DNA from: Peptidiphaga gingivicola
GTDB taxonomy: Bacteria; Actinomycetota; Actinomycetes; Actinomycetales; Actinomycetaceae
DNA length: 64,000 nucleotides
NCBI RefSeq assembly: GCF_001652275.1
Contig: NZ_LVZK01000003.1
Coordinates: 310,001-374,000, forward strand
Direction of reading: 5' to 3'
Both the position numbers and the translations under genes were made by a program. Below the pieces are notes generated by a model. The model saw only the letters and a list, made by a program, of their open reading frames with translations. It had not been told where the DNA came from and did not search any database. Positions 18,608-27,481 of the stretch are shown here, in pieces. Position 1 is the stretch's first letter, and each line of letters opens with the position of its first letter.

Positions 18608-19246
18608 TCACTTGGAGACGATGACTACGCGGCGATTCGCCGCTTTGCCGGCCTCGTTCGGAGATCCGTCCTCGTTGGTTTCGGAGGCGGCGGGCTCCTT
18701 CTCCCCCTTTCCTTCAACCTCGATGGAGACGCCGGAGACTTTCGGCGCAACGTAGCTGCGCACCGCCTTGGCGCGATCCTCGGACAACTTCTGGTTGTGG
18801 TCGTCGTCGGCGACGGAATCGGTGTGGCCGGTGATCGAGATCTCCTTCGGCTTCTTCTTCCGCCACTTGGACACGAGGCCGTCAAGCACCTCGCGCGCCC
18901 GCGGGGTCAGGTTCGCGGAATCGACCTCGAAGTTCACGTCGGAGGAGAGCGTGGTGGTCGTCTTCCCCTCGCCTTCGACCGTCGTCTCCGCGCCATCGGC
19001 CGATCCGATCGGTGCGTAATAATCGAGAACCGGCGCATTCAGCTCATCCGCGCCAAGGACCGGCGCCGCCATGTTCTTGAAACTCTTTCCTCCGAGGGGA
19101 ACGATCATCTGTTTAGGACCGCTCGCGGACGGGCTCGCAGAGGATTCCGAGCTCGGGTCTGCCGCGGCGCGGGCCCCGAATGAGCCCGCCGCGGCAAGCC
19201 CGATCGCGAGGAGGGCGCTGCACGCTGCCGACCGTCGGGCGCTCAT
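18608..19246 (-). CDS. Secreted OmpA-domain (peptidoglycan-binding-like) protein
   Basis: 212 aa. N-terminal signal sequence (MSARRSAACSALLAIGLAAAGSFG), then a Ser/Ala-rich linker. The C-terminal OmpA/MotB domain is at about 105-212: LSSDVNFEVDSANLTPRARE, GHTDSVADDDHNQKLSEDRAKAV and the terminal NRRVVIV are all recognisable. Such domains bind diaminopimelate-type peptidoglycan non-covalently. The ATG overlaps the end of the upstream lipoprotein gene by 4 bases (ATGA), so the two are translationally coupled and likely act together at the cell envelope. Confidence 0.85.
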   Translation of the reverse strand: MSARRSAACSALLAIGLAAAGSFGARAAADPSSESSASPSASGPKQMIVPLGGKSFKNMAAPVLGADELNAPVLDYYAPIGSADGAETTVEGEGKTTTTLSSDVNFEVDSANLTPRAREVLDGLVSKWRKKKPKEISITGHTDSVADDDHNQKLSEDRAKAVRSYVAPKVSGVSIEVEGKGEKEPAASETNEDGSPNEAGKAANRRVVIVSK

Positions 19247-19887
19247 CGCGACACCTTGACCTTCTTGAACACTCCCGCCTCGGGGATCGTCACGTCGACG
19301 GTCGTCACATCCTTCGGAAGCCCCGCGAAGATCGTCTGGAGAACGACGGACTCACCGCCCTTGATCGACAGTGCGCCAAGGTCCGTGGAACACAGGCACT
19401 CCCCCGAGGTGTCATAAGCGGCGCGGTAGACCTTCGCGTGTTTTCCTTCGATGAGTTTCACGCCGTCGGTCGTGTACCACAGGTGATACCCTCCGTCCTT
19501 GGTACGCCCCTTGTCGTTCACCGGCACCTGGTGCGTGCCGTCGTCGAAACGCCCCCCGACGGATAGCTCCTCGCCGGACTTATTCGTGTTGACCGCCGTG
19601 AAAACGACTGTCGTCGCCGCGCTGGAGGTCGTCACCTCGTTGAGATCGATTCGCAAGCCGTCTCCGGCGTTGCGCGAGGCGATGACGGGGAGTTTCGCGT
19701 TCGAGGAGACGGGCTGTTCCCCCGCATTGTCGACCGCTTCGGATTTGGCCTTCTCGACCTGTGAATTGGTTTTCGCGGCCTTTTCGTTGGACGCGTCGCT
19801 CTCGTTGGACGCGTCGCTGCTGCATGACACGAGCGTGAAGCTCGCACACACCGCCATAATTGCCGCAATATAGCGTGATTTACGCAT
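19243..19887 (-). CDS. Putative lipoprotein, partner of OmpA-domain protein
   Basis: 214 aa. Signal peptide with lipobox LVSC (Cys22). The mature N-terminus is a Ser/Asp/Asn/Lys-rich low-complexity stretch containing the duplicated SDASNE. The globular part (about 70-214) is predicted beta-rich with a CLC pair; I do not recognise a named family. AAGGAG lies 8 bases before the ATG at 19887. Last 4 bases overlap the OmpA-domain gene. Confidence 0.75.
   Translation of the reverse strand: MRKSRYIAAIMAVCASFTLVSCSSDASNESDASNEKAAKTNSQVEKAKSEAVDNAGEQPVSSNAKLPVIASRNAGDGLRIDLNEVTTSSAATTVVFTAVNTNKSGEELSVGGRFDDGTHQVPVNDKGRTKDGGYHLWYTTDGVKLIEGKHAKVYRAAYDTSGECLCSTDLGALSIKGGESVVLQTIFAGLPKDVTTVDVTIPEAGVFKKVKVSR
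19784..19819 (-). repeat. 18-bp in-frame tandem duplication in the lipoprotein gene
   Basis: TCGTTGGACGCGTCGCT plus one base is repeated in direct tandem (19784-19801, 19802-19819), duplicating the residues SDASNE just after the lipobox cysteine. Confidence 0.85.
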
Positions 19888-20123
19888 GACTGTATCTCCT
19901 TTTAGGATCCTAGCCGTCTCGGTCCAAGCCCTCATCGACGGCAAGCGCGGGGAATTGTGCGTGACATCCTCGCGGCAACTACTGAGATGACAACGGCTTG
20001 GCCTTCTTGCAGAACGGCTCTTTATGCCCTCCACGCTAACACAACTCAGTGTTCATAATAGGAAAATGGGAACTGCTCCCCAGCGATGGATTTTCGCGGG
20101 TTGCCTGCGCTCCAAGAGCGAGC

Positions 20124-20189
20124 CGTGCGCAGCCGCGAGAGAGGGCACCCGAAGCCGTGAAAGCGAACACCCGGAGCCGCGAGAGCGAG
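20124..20189 (+). repeat. Three tandem 22-bp units upstream of the ybjN-like gene
   Basis: Units at 20124-20145, 20146-20167 and 20168-20189 share a core AGCCGCGAGAG (AGCCGTGAAAG in the second). They are exactly contiguous and degenerate. They sit about 30 bp upstream of a TACGAT hexamer (20221-20226), the likely -10 box of the next gene. Confidence 0.8.
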
Positions 20190-20266
20190 ACGGCACTCGC
20201 CTCGGGGCGGCCCCCGGACGTACGATGTCGAGTAGAACTCAGCATCGTCTTAAAGGAGACAGCATC

Positions 20267-20938
20267 ATGGCCTTCGTCGACAACGACGGCGCGGCGACGC
20301 TCGCGCCCCTTTCCCAGGAACGCATCGTTGCCGCGCTGGAACGCGACAAGATCATCTACGCCTACGATTCGGACAACGACCTGGCCGCGGGCTGGGAGCA
20401 TGGCGGGTTCTTCTTCCTCATCGGAGGCGAGTCGGACGAGTACCTGCGCGTCCAGGGCCGCTGGTACGCCTCGTTGTCGACGGACCGCCTGGGAGAAGCC
20501 ATTCAGGCCTGCAACGAGTGGAACATCCACACGATTTGGCCCAAGACTTACGCGGTGGCCAACGACGTCAACGAAGTGGTCATCATGACCGAGCATTCCG
20601 TGGATTACGAACACGGGGTCACCGACGCCCAGATCAGCCAGCACATTGCCTGCGCGATCTCCACCGGCACACAGTTCTTCGAGTATCTGAACGAAACCTT
20701 CCCCCAGGAGTGGGAGGCATACCAAGTGCAGGCCGAGGCCCAGGCGATCGCCGTGGCGGAAGCCCAGGCGGTTGCGGAAGCCGAGGCGGATGCCCGCTAC
20801 AACTTCAAGGGCGATTCGGATCGGCCCGAGGAAGACCTGACGAGGCCCGATTCCCTGGCCCTGCCCGAGCCGCCCTTCCACGATTCCTCCTATCAGCCGC
20901 AGGCAGAGGAAGACGACTCTCGCAAATCGGAGGACTGA
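20267..20938 (+). CDS. YbjN domain-containing protein
   Basis: 223 aa. The N-terminal 140 residues form a YbjN (type III secretion chaperone-like) fold: an ERIVAALERDKIIYAYDSDNDLAAGW strand-helix start, then GRWYASLSTDRLGEAIQACNEWN and a final FFEYL helix. A Gln/Ala/Glu-rich repeat (about 160-185) and an acidic tail follow. Function unknown; actinobacteria often carry several. AAAGGAG precedes the ATG at 20267. The frame is open upstream through the 22-bp repeats, which is not coding. Confidence 0.85.
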   Translation: MAFVDNDGAATLAPLSQERIVAALERDKIIYAYDSDNDLAAGWEHGGFFFLIGGESDEYLRVQGRWYASLSTDRLGEAIQACNEWNIHTIWPKTYAVANDVNEVVIMTEHSVDYEHGVTDAQISQHIACAISTGTQFFEYLNETFPQEWEAYQVQAEAQAIAVAEAQAVAEAEADARYNFKGDSDRPEEDLTRPDSLALPEPPFHDSSYQPQAEEDDSRKSED

Positions 20939-20981
20939 AGAGGACTGAAATTTCTCTGAAAGCCTCTCGGGATGCCGGTTC

Positions 20982-22417
20982 TCACATTCCGTGCCTCCGC
21001 ACCCCTATTACCGTGCCGTCGGGCGAGGTGAAGACGAAGCCTCCGTCGTGGTGGGAGATTGCGATCGCCTCCCGGTGGACCATGGCGTGATGGTGCCAGC
21101 ACAGCAGGACGGCGTTTGCGAGGGTTGTGCGCCCGCCAGCTTGCCAAGGCAGGGCGTGGTGGATCTGTCCGTGGGCTATCGTGTCGTTGCACCCTGGATA
21201 TCGGCACGTCCGGTCTCTGGCGATCACGGCCCGCCGTTGACCGGGGTGAAAAGGCGTTTATTTCTTCCGACGTCGAGGACTTCCCCGCTTGCCGAGAGGA
21301 CGACGCGGGAAAGCGTCGAGTCGCATAAGAGCCTGGCCAACTGGCTGGCCGACAGTGGCGATCCGTCGTCCAGGGTCGCCGGTTCGAGCCCAGAAAAAGC
21401 ATCGACGTTCGAAAGCGCGGGAATCCATCCCAGGACTTTGCCGATGTCTCTTTTCTGCCCCGCGACGACGTCTAGACACCGGCCGAGACGGCCCTGGCCT
21501 CCTCCTCTTTCTGGGCATGGGCAACGAGTTGGATTTTCGACGCGACCACATCCTGACCCGATGTCGTCGCGTTCACCGCCCAACCCGGCTTCACTGTGCT
21601 CACGCATCCGCCTGACGCCGCCGCTCGGCTCGCCGACCCTCCCGGCTCCGGTCAGAGATCCGCTTCGCGACTCCCGACCGACCGCTTTTTCGGCGTCGTC
21701 GGCGACAACGGGGCAGCCAAGTGACTCTTCGACGCCGACGAGGGTCGCCAACGGGACATGCACAGACAGGTGCGTTCGCACTCTCGTCCCGATCGCAGAG
21801 CTTTCCCCCTCGGGCTTTGCGCCGATCAGTTCGACGAGCGCTTCTGCTCGACGCTCCGGCAAAGTTCTGGAATCGTCGGCGCTTTTGCGCCCCATGGCCG
21901 CCGAAAAGGCGGCATCGACCAGCGTCGAAGACTCGTCCGACAGCCAACCGGTGACTCGCACGCCGGACCCGGCTTTGGCGAAAGCCACGTTCTCCTTTCT
22001 CGCCTCCGCCTTCTCATTCTCGACTCCGAAAGCGGGATCCTCTTGAAAGGCCCGAGCCTTGACGCGCCGTTCGAACTGACGCGGCGCGCACTCACGCGCC
22101 CAAGCGACAAATTCACCCTCGGGGACCGCGCTCAGCTTGCCTTTCAACATCGGAGTCGAAAATATGCGACGAACGATATCGACATGCTCGGCGAACAGCT
22201 CGCCGTCCTTCAACGCAGCGGACATGTGCTGCAGGTCCGCCCCGAGAGCCTGCGCCCGTTTGATCTCTTTCATCGCGGCAGAAGGGGATTGCCCCGAAGC
22301 TTTCTCATTCCACTGCGCGAACGTGCGCACGCCCGAAACGCGCCAACTTTCCTGTTCCCCAATGGCGACGAGCATGTTCCCACGGACCGCTCCCAACCGC
22401 GAGATGGCTTTGGCCAA
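20982..22417 (-). pseudogene. DUF222/HNH endonuclease-signature protein, frameshifted
   Basis: The upstream part (22417 to 21224) encodes the DUF222 domain (QSPSAAMKEIKRAQALGADL, FERRVKARAF and so on). It runs into the connector LDVGRNKRLFTP, then shifts frame and stops after VNGGP. The neighbouring frame resumes with GQRRAVIARDRTCRYPGC and the HNH motif IHHALPWQAGGRTTLANAVLLCWHHH (ending 20982). One missing base in the G run 21243-21246 (a C run on the coding strand) explains the break. The N-terminus (TTG at 22417) is also shorter than usual for the family. Members are common in actinobacteria and often degenerate. A sequencing error is possible. Confidence 0.85.
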
Positions 22418-22579
22418 GACCGCGGCCCCATCGACAAGGACCCGCCCCGCGCATCAGAGCCTGCGCAGACCTCTCGTTCCTACGGCCTTCCCACCCCTGG
22501 AAACCTGCGGGCCCGACGCGTCAAAAATGTCCCGCCGCCGACAGGGCGTGCAAATCCAGAGGCCCGCGGGAGCTGCGCG

Positions 22580-23122
22580 TCAAAGCTCGTCCCACACGAG
22601 CGGCGTCGTCTGACCGGTTTCGAAATCCGAACGAAGCAAACCATAGGCGACGGCGTCGCGCAGCGGCCCTTCCGCCGTCGGCCATGCCTTTCGATAGTGC
22701 GCCTCCTTGACGAAGCCGCTGCGGAGGAACGCCTTGCGCATGGCCACGTTGTCCTCGCGCGTCTGCCCTTCGATCCGCACGATGTTCGGATGCTCGCGGA
22801 ACAAATAGCGCACGAGCTCCCGGACAGTCTCCGTTCCCAACCCCTTTCCGCGCGCTTCGTTCGCGAGGCGAATATCGAATAGCGGCACGATGCTTTCAAG
22901 GTCTTCGACGACGACGAAGCCGATGAGCTCGCCTTGAACTCGGGCGGCGAGAACCTCGTTGTCAGGGCCGTCGAAATCGCCTTCCTCCCTGCGTGACTCA
23001 AGGTCCTCGCGAGTGGGCGACGGGTTCATGTGGAAGGGAAATGCGTTCGCCGTCATGAAGCGAACAAACTCCTCCCATCCGCTCGGATCGACAAGCGAGA
23101 AAGGTTCGACGTCTACGGCCAT
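22580..23122 (-). CDS. GNAT-family N-acetyltransferase
   Basis: 180 aa. The acetyl-CoA binding motif A is LANEARGKGLGTETVRELVRYLF (about 85-107, the R/Q-x-x-G-x-G/A type). It is preceded by the beta-strand LIGFVVVEDL and followed by N-x-A-M-R-K-AFLRSGF (motif B). The RimJ/RimL-like form suggests acetylation of a protein or amine substrate, which is unknown. Monocistronic, running away from the tRNA-Pro gene. Confidence 0.85.
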   Translation of the reverse strand: MAVDVEPFSLVDPSGWEEFVRFMTANAFPFHMNPSPTREDLESRREEGDFDGPDNEVLAARVQGELIGFVVVEDLESIVPLFDIRLANEARGKGLGTETVRELVRYLFREHPNIVRIEGQTREDNVAMRKAFLRSGFVKEAHYRKAWPTAEGPLRDAVAYGLLRSDFETGQTTPLVWDEL

Positions 23123-23228
23123 GCGTGCATGCTATCAGCCGCCGTCGAACATGCCCCGGCGGATCTTGGGGAGAAAGGTGAGCAAAAAGAACGAGGACGA
23201 GTGGCGACCGCCGTCGCCCAACCGCCTG

Positions 23229-23301
23229 TCGGGGTAGCGGGACTTGAACCCACGGCCTCCCGCTCCCAAAGCGGGCGCGCTACCAACTGCGCCATACCCC
23301 G
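23229..23301 (-). tRNA. tRNA-Pro (anticodon UGG)
   Basis: 73 nt on the minus strand. Acceptor stem CGGGGTA/TACCCCG, D-arm GGCGCAGTTGGTAGCGCG, anticodon loop TTTGGGA within a CCCGC/GCGGG stem, T-arm GTGGGTTCAAGTCCCGC (allowing its usual pairing), discriminator A. CCA is not encoded. Confidence 0.95.
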
Positions 23302-23345
23302 ATGCCCTGCCGGACTCGCCCCATCTTAATGCAACGGAAGCCGCC

Positions 23346-23478
23346 GCGCATGCGCGCGAAGCCGAAGGCGCGCCGACGCGGCAAAACCCGCACCAAACCC
23401 CGGCGCATGCGCGAAAAGGTCACTGCAGTTTTCGATCGACGAGGCGGACGCGAACAACGCCCCGCGCATGCGCGAAAA
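23346..23478. repeat. Three copies of the GCGCATGCGCGAA element between two tRNA genes
   Basis: GCGCATGCGC(GC)GAA occurs at 23346, 23403 and 23464. The last two are identical over 15 bp (GCGCATGCGCGAAAA) and contain the palindrome GCGCATGCGC. They fill the 250-bp spacer between tRNA-Pro (minus) and tRNA-Gly (plus). Confidence 0.8.
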
Positions 23479-23550
23479 GACCGCCCCGGCGGCACGGCGC
23501 ACTTCGATGCGTGGCACTGCCCCGCGCAACCTGCTATCCTCATTGAGCAC

Positions 23551-23624
23551 GCGAGTGTAGCTCAATGGTAGAGCCCCTGCCTTCCAAGCAGGCTACGCGG
23601 GTTCGATTCCCGTCACTCGCTCCA
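23551..23624 (+). tRNA. tRNA-Gly (anticodon UCC), CCA encoded
   Basis: Acceptor stem GCGAGTG/CACTCGC, D-arm AGCTCAATGGTAGAGC, anticodon loop CTTCCAA within CCTGC/GCAGG, T-arm with GGTTCGATTCC. The mature end TCCA is present in DNA (CCA at 23622-23624). Confidence 0.95.
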
Positions 23625-23944
23625 TTTCCTCGCCGCATTCGATTTGGATCCCGCTGGCGTGCCCGCCCTGTCCCTAACAATCCAGTTTGTCACTCTGCTT
23701 GACGGCCAAGACGCAGAACGGGCCTCTTCGGCGGGAACTGGCTCGGGCCTATCTTGGCGAGCTCCACGAGCGGCTCAGCTCTGGCGGTGTGTTCATCAGT
23801 TGAGCTTCTGGCATAAGAGACGGACCTGTACGGCCCGTTCGTGCATGAATCGGTAAGGCCACTCGCCGGGCACGAGATCGCCCCCGCGAGCGACGTGCTC
23901 GCGAAAACCAGTTACATCGGATTGACTCATCGCCCCCGTCGTAT
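23625..23944. other. Intergenic, no feature recognised
   Basis: 320 bp between tRNA-Gly and the end of the TetR gene. I see no convincing ORF, tRNA or U-tailed hairpin. Confidence 0.6.
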
Positions 23945-24586
23945 TCACTCCTTCGAAATTGGTTCGGCAGACCCGTCGATCGGCCTGCTCATGCCGTACA
24001 GGATCGCCTCGATGAGGGAGTGCAGAACCGTCGAATCCTCAGATTCCGTGCAGCGCATGAAGTCGTACGAGACGCCGTCGAGGAACGCCGAGACGAGCGC
24101 ATTCGACACCCTGTCGATGTCCGTTGTCGGTTCGCGGCCGATCTTGGCCAAGACGCTCTCGACCAACTTGTACACTTCCCGATTCAGTCCGACGTGATAG
24201 TCATCGAACTTGCTGTACGTCTCAGGGTGGCGCATCGCGTAGAGATTGAGCTCCGAGGTGAGGATGTACATCGTCCGTCCGTCGGCGCGCATGGCTTCCA
24301 GGACCTCCATGAGCCCGTCGACGGAAGGGTCCCAAGACGAATCGATGGTCTCGCGAAAACGGGCCAGTATGCGGCGTCCGTAGGCGATCACCGCCTCCCC
24401 CAGCAGATCTTCCATCGAGGAGTAATTTGAATAGAAGGCCCCTCGAGTGAAGCCGGCGGCGCGGACGACGTCGTCAATTTTCGCGCCCGCAAATCCTTTC
24501 TCGACGAAAACGGAGGTCGCTGCCTCAATGAGGCGCGCACGCGTATTCTCGCGTTTGCGAAGCGGCCTTTCAGCGCACAAGAGCAT
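23945..24586 (-). CDS. TetR/AcrR-family transcriptional regulator
   Basis: 213 aa from the ATG at 24586; an upstream in-frame TTG (24616) would add 10 residues. The helix-turn-helix is textbook: TRARLIEAATSVFVEKGFAGAKIDDVVRAAGFTRGAFYSNYSSMEDLL, residues about 15-62. The C-terminal helical domain would bind an effector. It is transcribed divergently from mmpL-pip and is the probable repressor of that operon and of itself. Confidence 0.9.
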   Translation of the reverse strand: MLLCAERPLRKRENTRARLIEAATSVFVEKGFAGAKIDDVVRAAGFTRGAFYSNYSSMEDLLGEAVIAYGRRILARFRETIDSSWDPSVDGLMEVLEAMRADGRTMYILTSELNLYAMRHPETYSKFDDYHVGLNREVYKLVESVLAKIGREPTTDIDRVSNALVSAFLDGVSYDFMRCTESEDSTVLHSLIEAILYGMSRPIDGSAEPISKE

Positions 24587-24747
24587 CCCCTTCCGAGCAT
24601 TTCCCTCTAAGCTCAACTTTCCAAGCCCTGCCTCTGTCCAGCTTATCGCCTCGCGCCGTTTCGGGACAGACTCGCGAGCCCAAAGCCGCCGCGCGCGAAG
24701 TGTCCACGTTCACACAGCGACGGCGGTTCCTCGGCCCGAGATTCCAG

Positions 24748-24759
24748 TACACTTCTGTA
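24748..24759. promoter_or_regulatory. Small inverted repeat in the TetR-mmpL spacer (candidate operator)
   Basis: TACActtcTGTA lies 43 bp upstream of mmpL in the 215-bp divergent spacer, within an unusually AT-rich stretch (24745-24785). TetR sites usually have longer arms, so this is only a pointer to where the operator may be. Confidence 0.3.
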
Positions 24760-24801
24760 TCGTATTCGATTTACAAATGAATTGAGATTGCGGGATCGCC
24801 T

Positions 24802-27471
24802 ATGTCTTCTTCGCTCTACCGGCTCGGGAACTTCTGCGCCGCCCACGCCAAACGCGTTCTGGCCGCATGGCTGTTCCTCATTGCGTTTCTCGGCGTCGTC
24901 GTGGCGCAGACGGGAATCAACCTCTCCAGCAGCTACAAGATCGACGGATTGGAGTCGATCGAGGGCGTCGACGTTCTGTCCGAGCGCCTGCCCCAGGCTT
25001 CCGGCGTGAGCGAATCCGTCCTTTTTTCTTCCGACGATTCAATCAAGTCCCACAAGGAGACGATCAAAGCCTTCGTGGACGAGGCGAAGAAGATCGGCGG
25101 CGTCACGAACGTCTCCGACCCCTTCGCCGCCGCGACCGGCAGCGTTTCCTCCGACGGGAAGCACGCGTTGGCGGCCGTTCAGACGGACAAGAGCGCCGGG
25201 GACGCCAAGGGCGACGTCGGGCCAAAGGCCGCGGCCATTTCGGCGAAGCTCAATTCGCTCGTCGCACAGGCGCGCGCCGCGGACGCCTCCTTGACCGTCC
25301 AACGCAGCGGGGCCGTCGGGCACAAAACGGAGATCGCCCTGTCGGCAACGGAGATCGTCGGCGTGCTCATCGCCGCGATCGTCCTTTTTGTCACTTTCGG
25401 CTCCCTGCTCGCAGCAGGATCGCCGATCGTCTCGGCGATCATCGGGGTGGGGACCGGGCTGCTCGGAATCGTCGTCGCTGCATCCTTCGTGGAGGTCAGC
25501 TCCGTCACACCGGTGCTCGCCGTCATGATTGGACTGGCCGTCGGCATCGACTACGCGCTGTTCATCATGTCGCGGGCACGCGAGTATCTGGCCGAAGGAA
25601 TCGATCCCAGGTCGGCGGCGAGCCGGGCGACGGCCACCGCGGGATCGGCCGTGGTCTTCGCGGGAGGGACCGTCATCGTCGCGCTGTGCGGCCTCTCTGT
25701 CACGGGTCTGCATTTCCTGGCGGTCATGGGGGCGGCCTCAGCCGCGGTGGTCGCGGTGGCCGTCCTCGTCGCGGTGACCGCCGTTCCCGCGCTTCTCGGG
25801 CTTTTGGGCCACCGACTCTCGCCGAAGCCTCGCAAGGAACGGCGCAGCGGCAGGATTGCCCGCGCGTGGGTGCGTGCCGTCACCCGGCGTCCGGCCGCAA
25901 CCGTCGCCGTCGTCTTGGGGACTCTGGGAGTCGCGGCGGTTCCCGCGTTGGATCTGGCCACCGCTCTGCCCGACAGCGGGCAGGCGGCCCGGGGAACCGT
26001 CGAAAGAGACACATACGATGCGGTGGCCAAGGCCTACGGCGAGGGCTACAACGCGCCGATCGCGGTGCTCGCCGACATCGTGCAGAGCCAGGATCCCATC
26101 GGTCTGGTCAAGACCTTGAGCGAGAAGATCGGCAAGCTCGACGGCGTGGAGCGAGTCGCCCTCGCCACGCCCAACCGGGACGGTTCGCTCGCCTTCGTCC
26201 AGATCATCCCGACGGGGGGCCAGACGAGCAAGGCCACAGCCGACCTCGTCAAAGAGATCAGAGGCCTGGCGCCCTCCTGGGAAAAGCAGTACGGGATCTC
26301 CAACGTCATGGTGACGGGCAAGACGGCGGTCGCCATCGACATTTCGGACAAACTCGGCCAGGCCCTTCTTCCTTTCGGGATCGTCGTCGTGGGACTGTCG
26401 CTCGCCATCCTCCTGGTCGTCTTCCGTTCGATCGCTGTGCCGCTGACGGCGACCCTCGGGTTCCTTCTGTCCCTGGCCGCGGGCATGGGGGCCGTCGGAG
26501 CCGTCTACGGCTACGGGTGGCTCGCGGACGCCCTCAACGTCACGAAAACCGGTCCCGTCATATCCTTCATGCCAATCCTGGTCATCGGCATCCTCTTCGG
26601 GCTCGCGATGGACTATCAGGTGTTCCTCGTCTCGCGAATGCGCGAGGAGTGGATCCGCACGGGCGACGCCGGCCGCGCCACCCGAGAGGGCTTCGTGGGA
26701 TCGGCGAAAGTGGTGACGGCCGCGGCTGTCATCATGACGGGGGTATTCGCGGCGTTCATCCCGCACGGCTCCGTCGAGATCAAGCCGATCGCCATCGCCC
26801 TGACGGCGGGGATAGCCGCCGACGCGTTCCTCGTCCGAATGACCTTCATTCCCGCGATCATGGCTCTTTTGGGCAGGAAGGCGTGGTGGATTCCGCGCTG
26901 GCTGGACGCCGCCCTTCCCGCGGTCGACGTCGAAGGCGACGGGCTCGCCCGCTCCCTCGAACACGAAGCGTGGGTCGCCGACCACGGCGAGAGCGCCGTG
27001 CGCCTCGAAGGCCTCACCATTCTGGACGGCGACGAGCCGCTCGTCGACTCCTTCAGCCTCGCCGCGGGGCCCGGCCAGTTGGCCGTCGTCAGGGGCGAGG
27101 ACGCCGTGGCGCGGCGGGCTCTTTCCGCCGTCGTCGAGGGAAGGCTGCTGCCGGACGCGGGAATCGCGGTTATCGGCTCCCACACGCTGCCCGACGGGCG
27201 CTCGCAAGTCCAGGGCATGACCACCGCCCTGCGCAGCTGGGACGGTCCGGTCTCGGCCAGAGCCTCGGTCGTGGTGGTCGACGATCCTGGCAAACGCCGC
27301 TGGGAGCGCGTCCGCCAACTGCTCGACCAGGGGCGGACCGTCCTGGCAACGGGGCCGGCGTCCATGACTGTCCCTCCCGATCTTTGCGTTTCCGCGCAAG
27401 CTACGATCTTCCCTCCGTCAAACCGCGTGGACGCCTCTCCGTCTAACCGCGTCGGCGCTGCGATCCGATAA
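24802..27471 (+). CDS. MMPL-family (RND) transporter with degenerate C-terminal ABC-like domain
   Basis: 889 aa. Two MMPL halves of the RND type: a first TM helix (residues about 17-36), a large extracellular loop, then five or six TM helices (about 185-345), a second loop, and the final TM cluster (about 525-700). The family exports lipids or drugs using the proton gradient. After residue 710 an extra cytoplasmic domain of about 180 aa resembles an ABC ATPase (FSLAAGPGQLAVVRGEDAVARRALSAVVEGRLLPDAG), but Walker A has lost its GKST and there is only a weak DDP Walker B. It ends 10 bp before pip in one operon. Confidence 0.88.
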   Translation: MSSSLYRLGNFCAAHAKRVLAAWLFLIAFLGVVVAQTGINLSSSYKIDGLESIEGVDVLSERLPQASGVSESVLFSSDDSIKSHKETIKAFVDEAKKIGGVTNVSDPFAAATGSVSSDGKHALAAVQTDKSAGDAKGDVGPKAAAISAKLNSLVAQARAADASLTVQRSGAVGHKTEIALSATEIVGVLIAAIVLFVTFGSLLAAGSPIVSAIIGVGTGLLGIVVAASFVEVSSVTPVLAVMIGLAVGIDYALFIMSRAREYLAEGIDPRSAASRATATAGSAVVFAGGTVIVALCGLSVTGLHFLAVMGAASAAVVAVAVLVAVTAVPALLGLLGHRLSPKPRKERRSGRIARAWVRAVTRRPAATVAVVLGTLGVAAVPALDLATALPDSGQAARGTVERDTYDAVAKAYGEGYNAPIAVLADIVQSQDPIGLVKTLSEKIGKLDGVERVALATPNRDGSLAFVQIIPTGGQTSKATADLVKEIRGLAPSWEKQYGISNVMVTGKTAVAIDISDKLGQALLPFGIVVVGLSLAILLVVFRSIAVPLTATLGFLLSLAAGMGAVGAVYGYGWLADALNVTKTGPVISFMPILVIGILFGLAMDYQVFLVSRMREEWIRTGDAGRATREGFVGSAKVVTAAAVIMTGVFAAFIPHGSVEIKPIAIALTAGIAADAFLVRMTFIPAIMALLGRKAWWIPRWLDAALPAVDVEGDGLARSLEHEAWVADHGESAVRLEGLTILDGDEPLVDSFSLAAGPGQLAVVRGEDAVARRALSAVVEGRLLPDAGIAVIGSHTLPDGRSQVQGMTTALRSWDGPVSARASVVVVDDPGKRRWERVRQLLDQGRTVLATGPASMTVPPDLCVSAQATIFPPSNRVDASPSNRVGAAIR

Positions 27472-27481
27472 GGAGAAAACC

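Noticed and set aside
20124-20266. Coding extension of the YbjN-like protein through the 22-bp repeats
   Set aside because: The repeat translation is low complexity, and a good AAAGGAG plus ATG at 20267 fits the family start.
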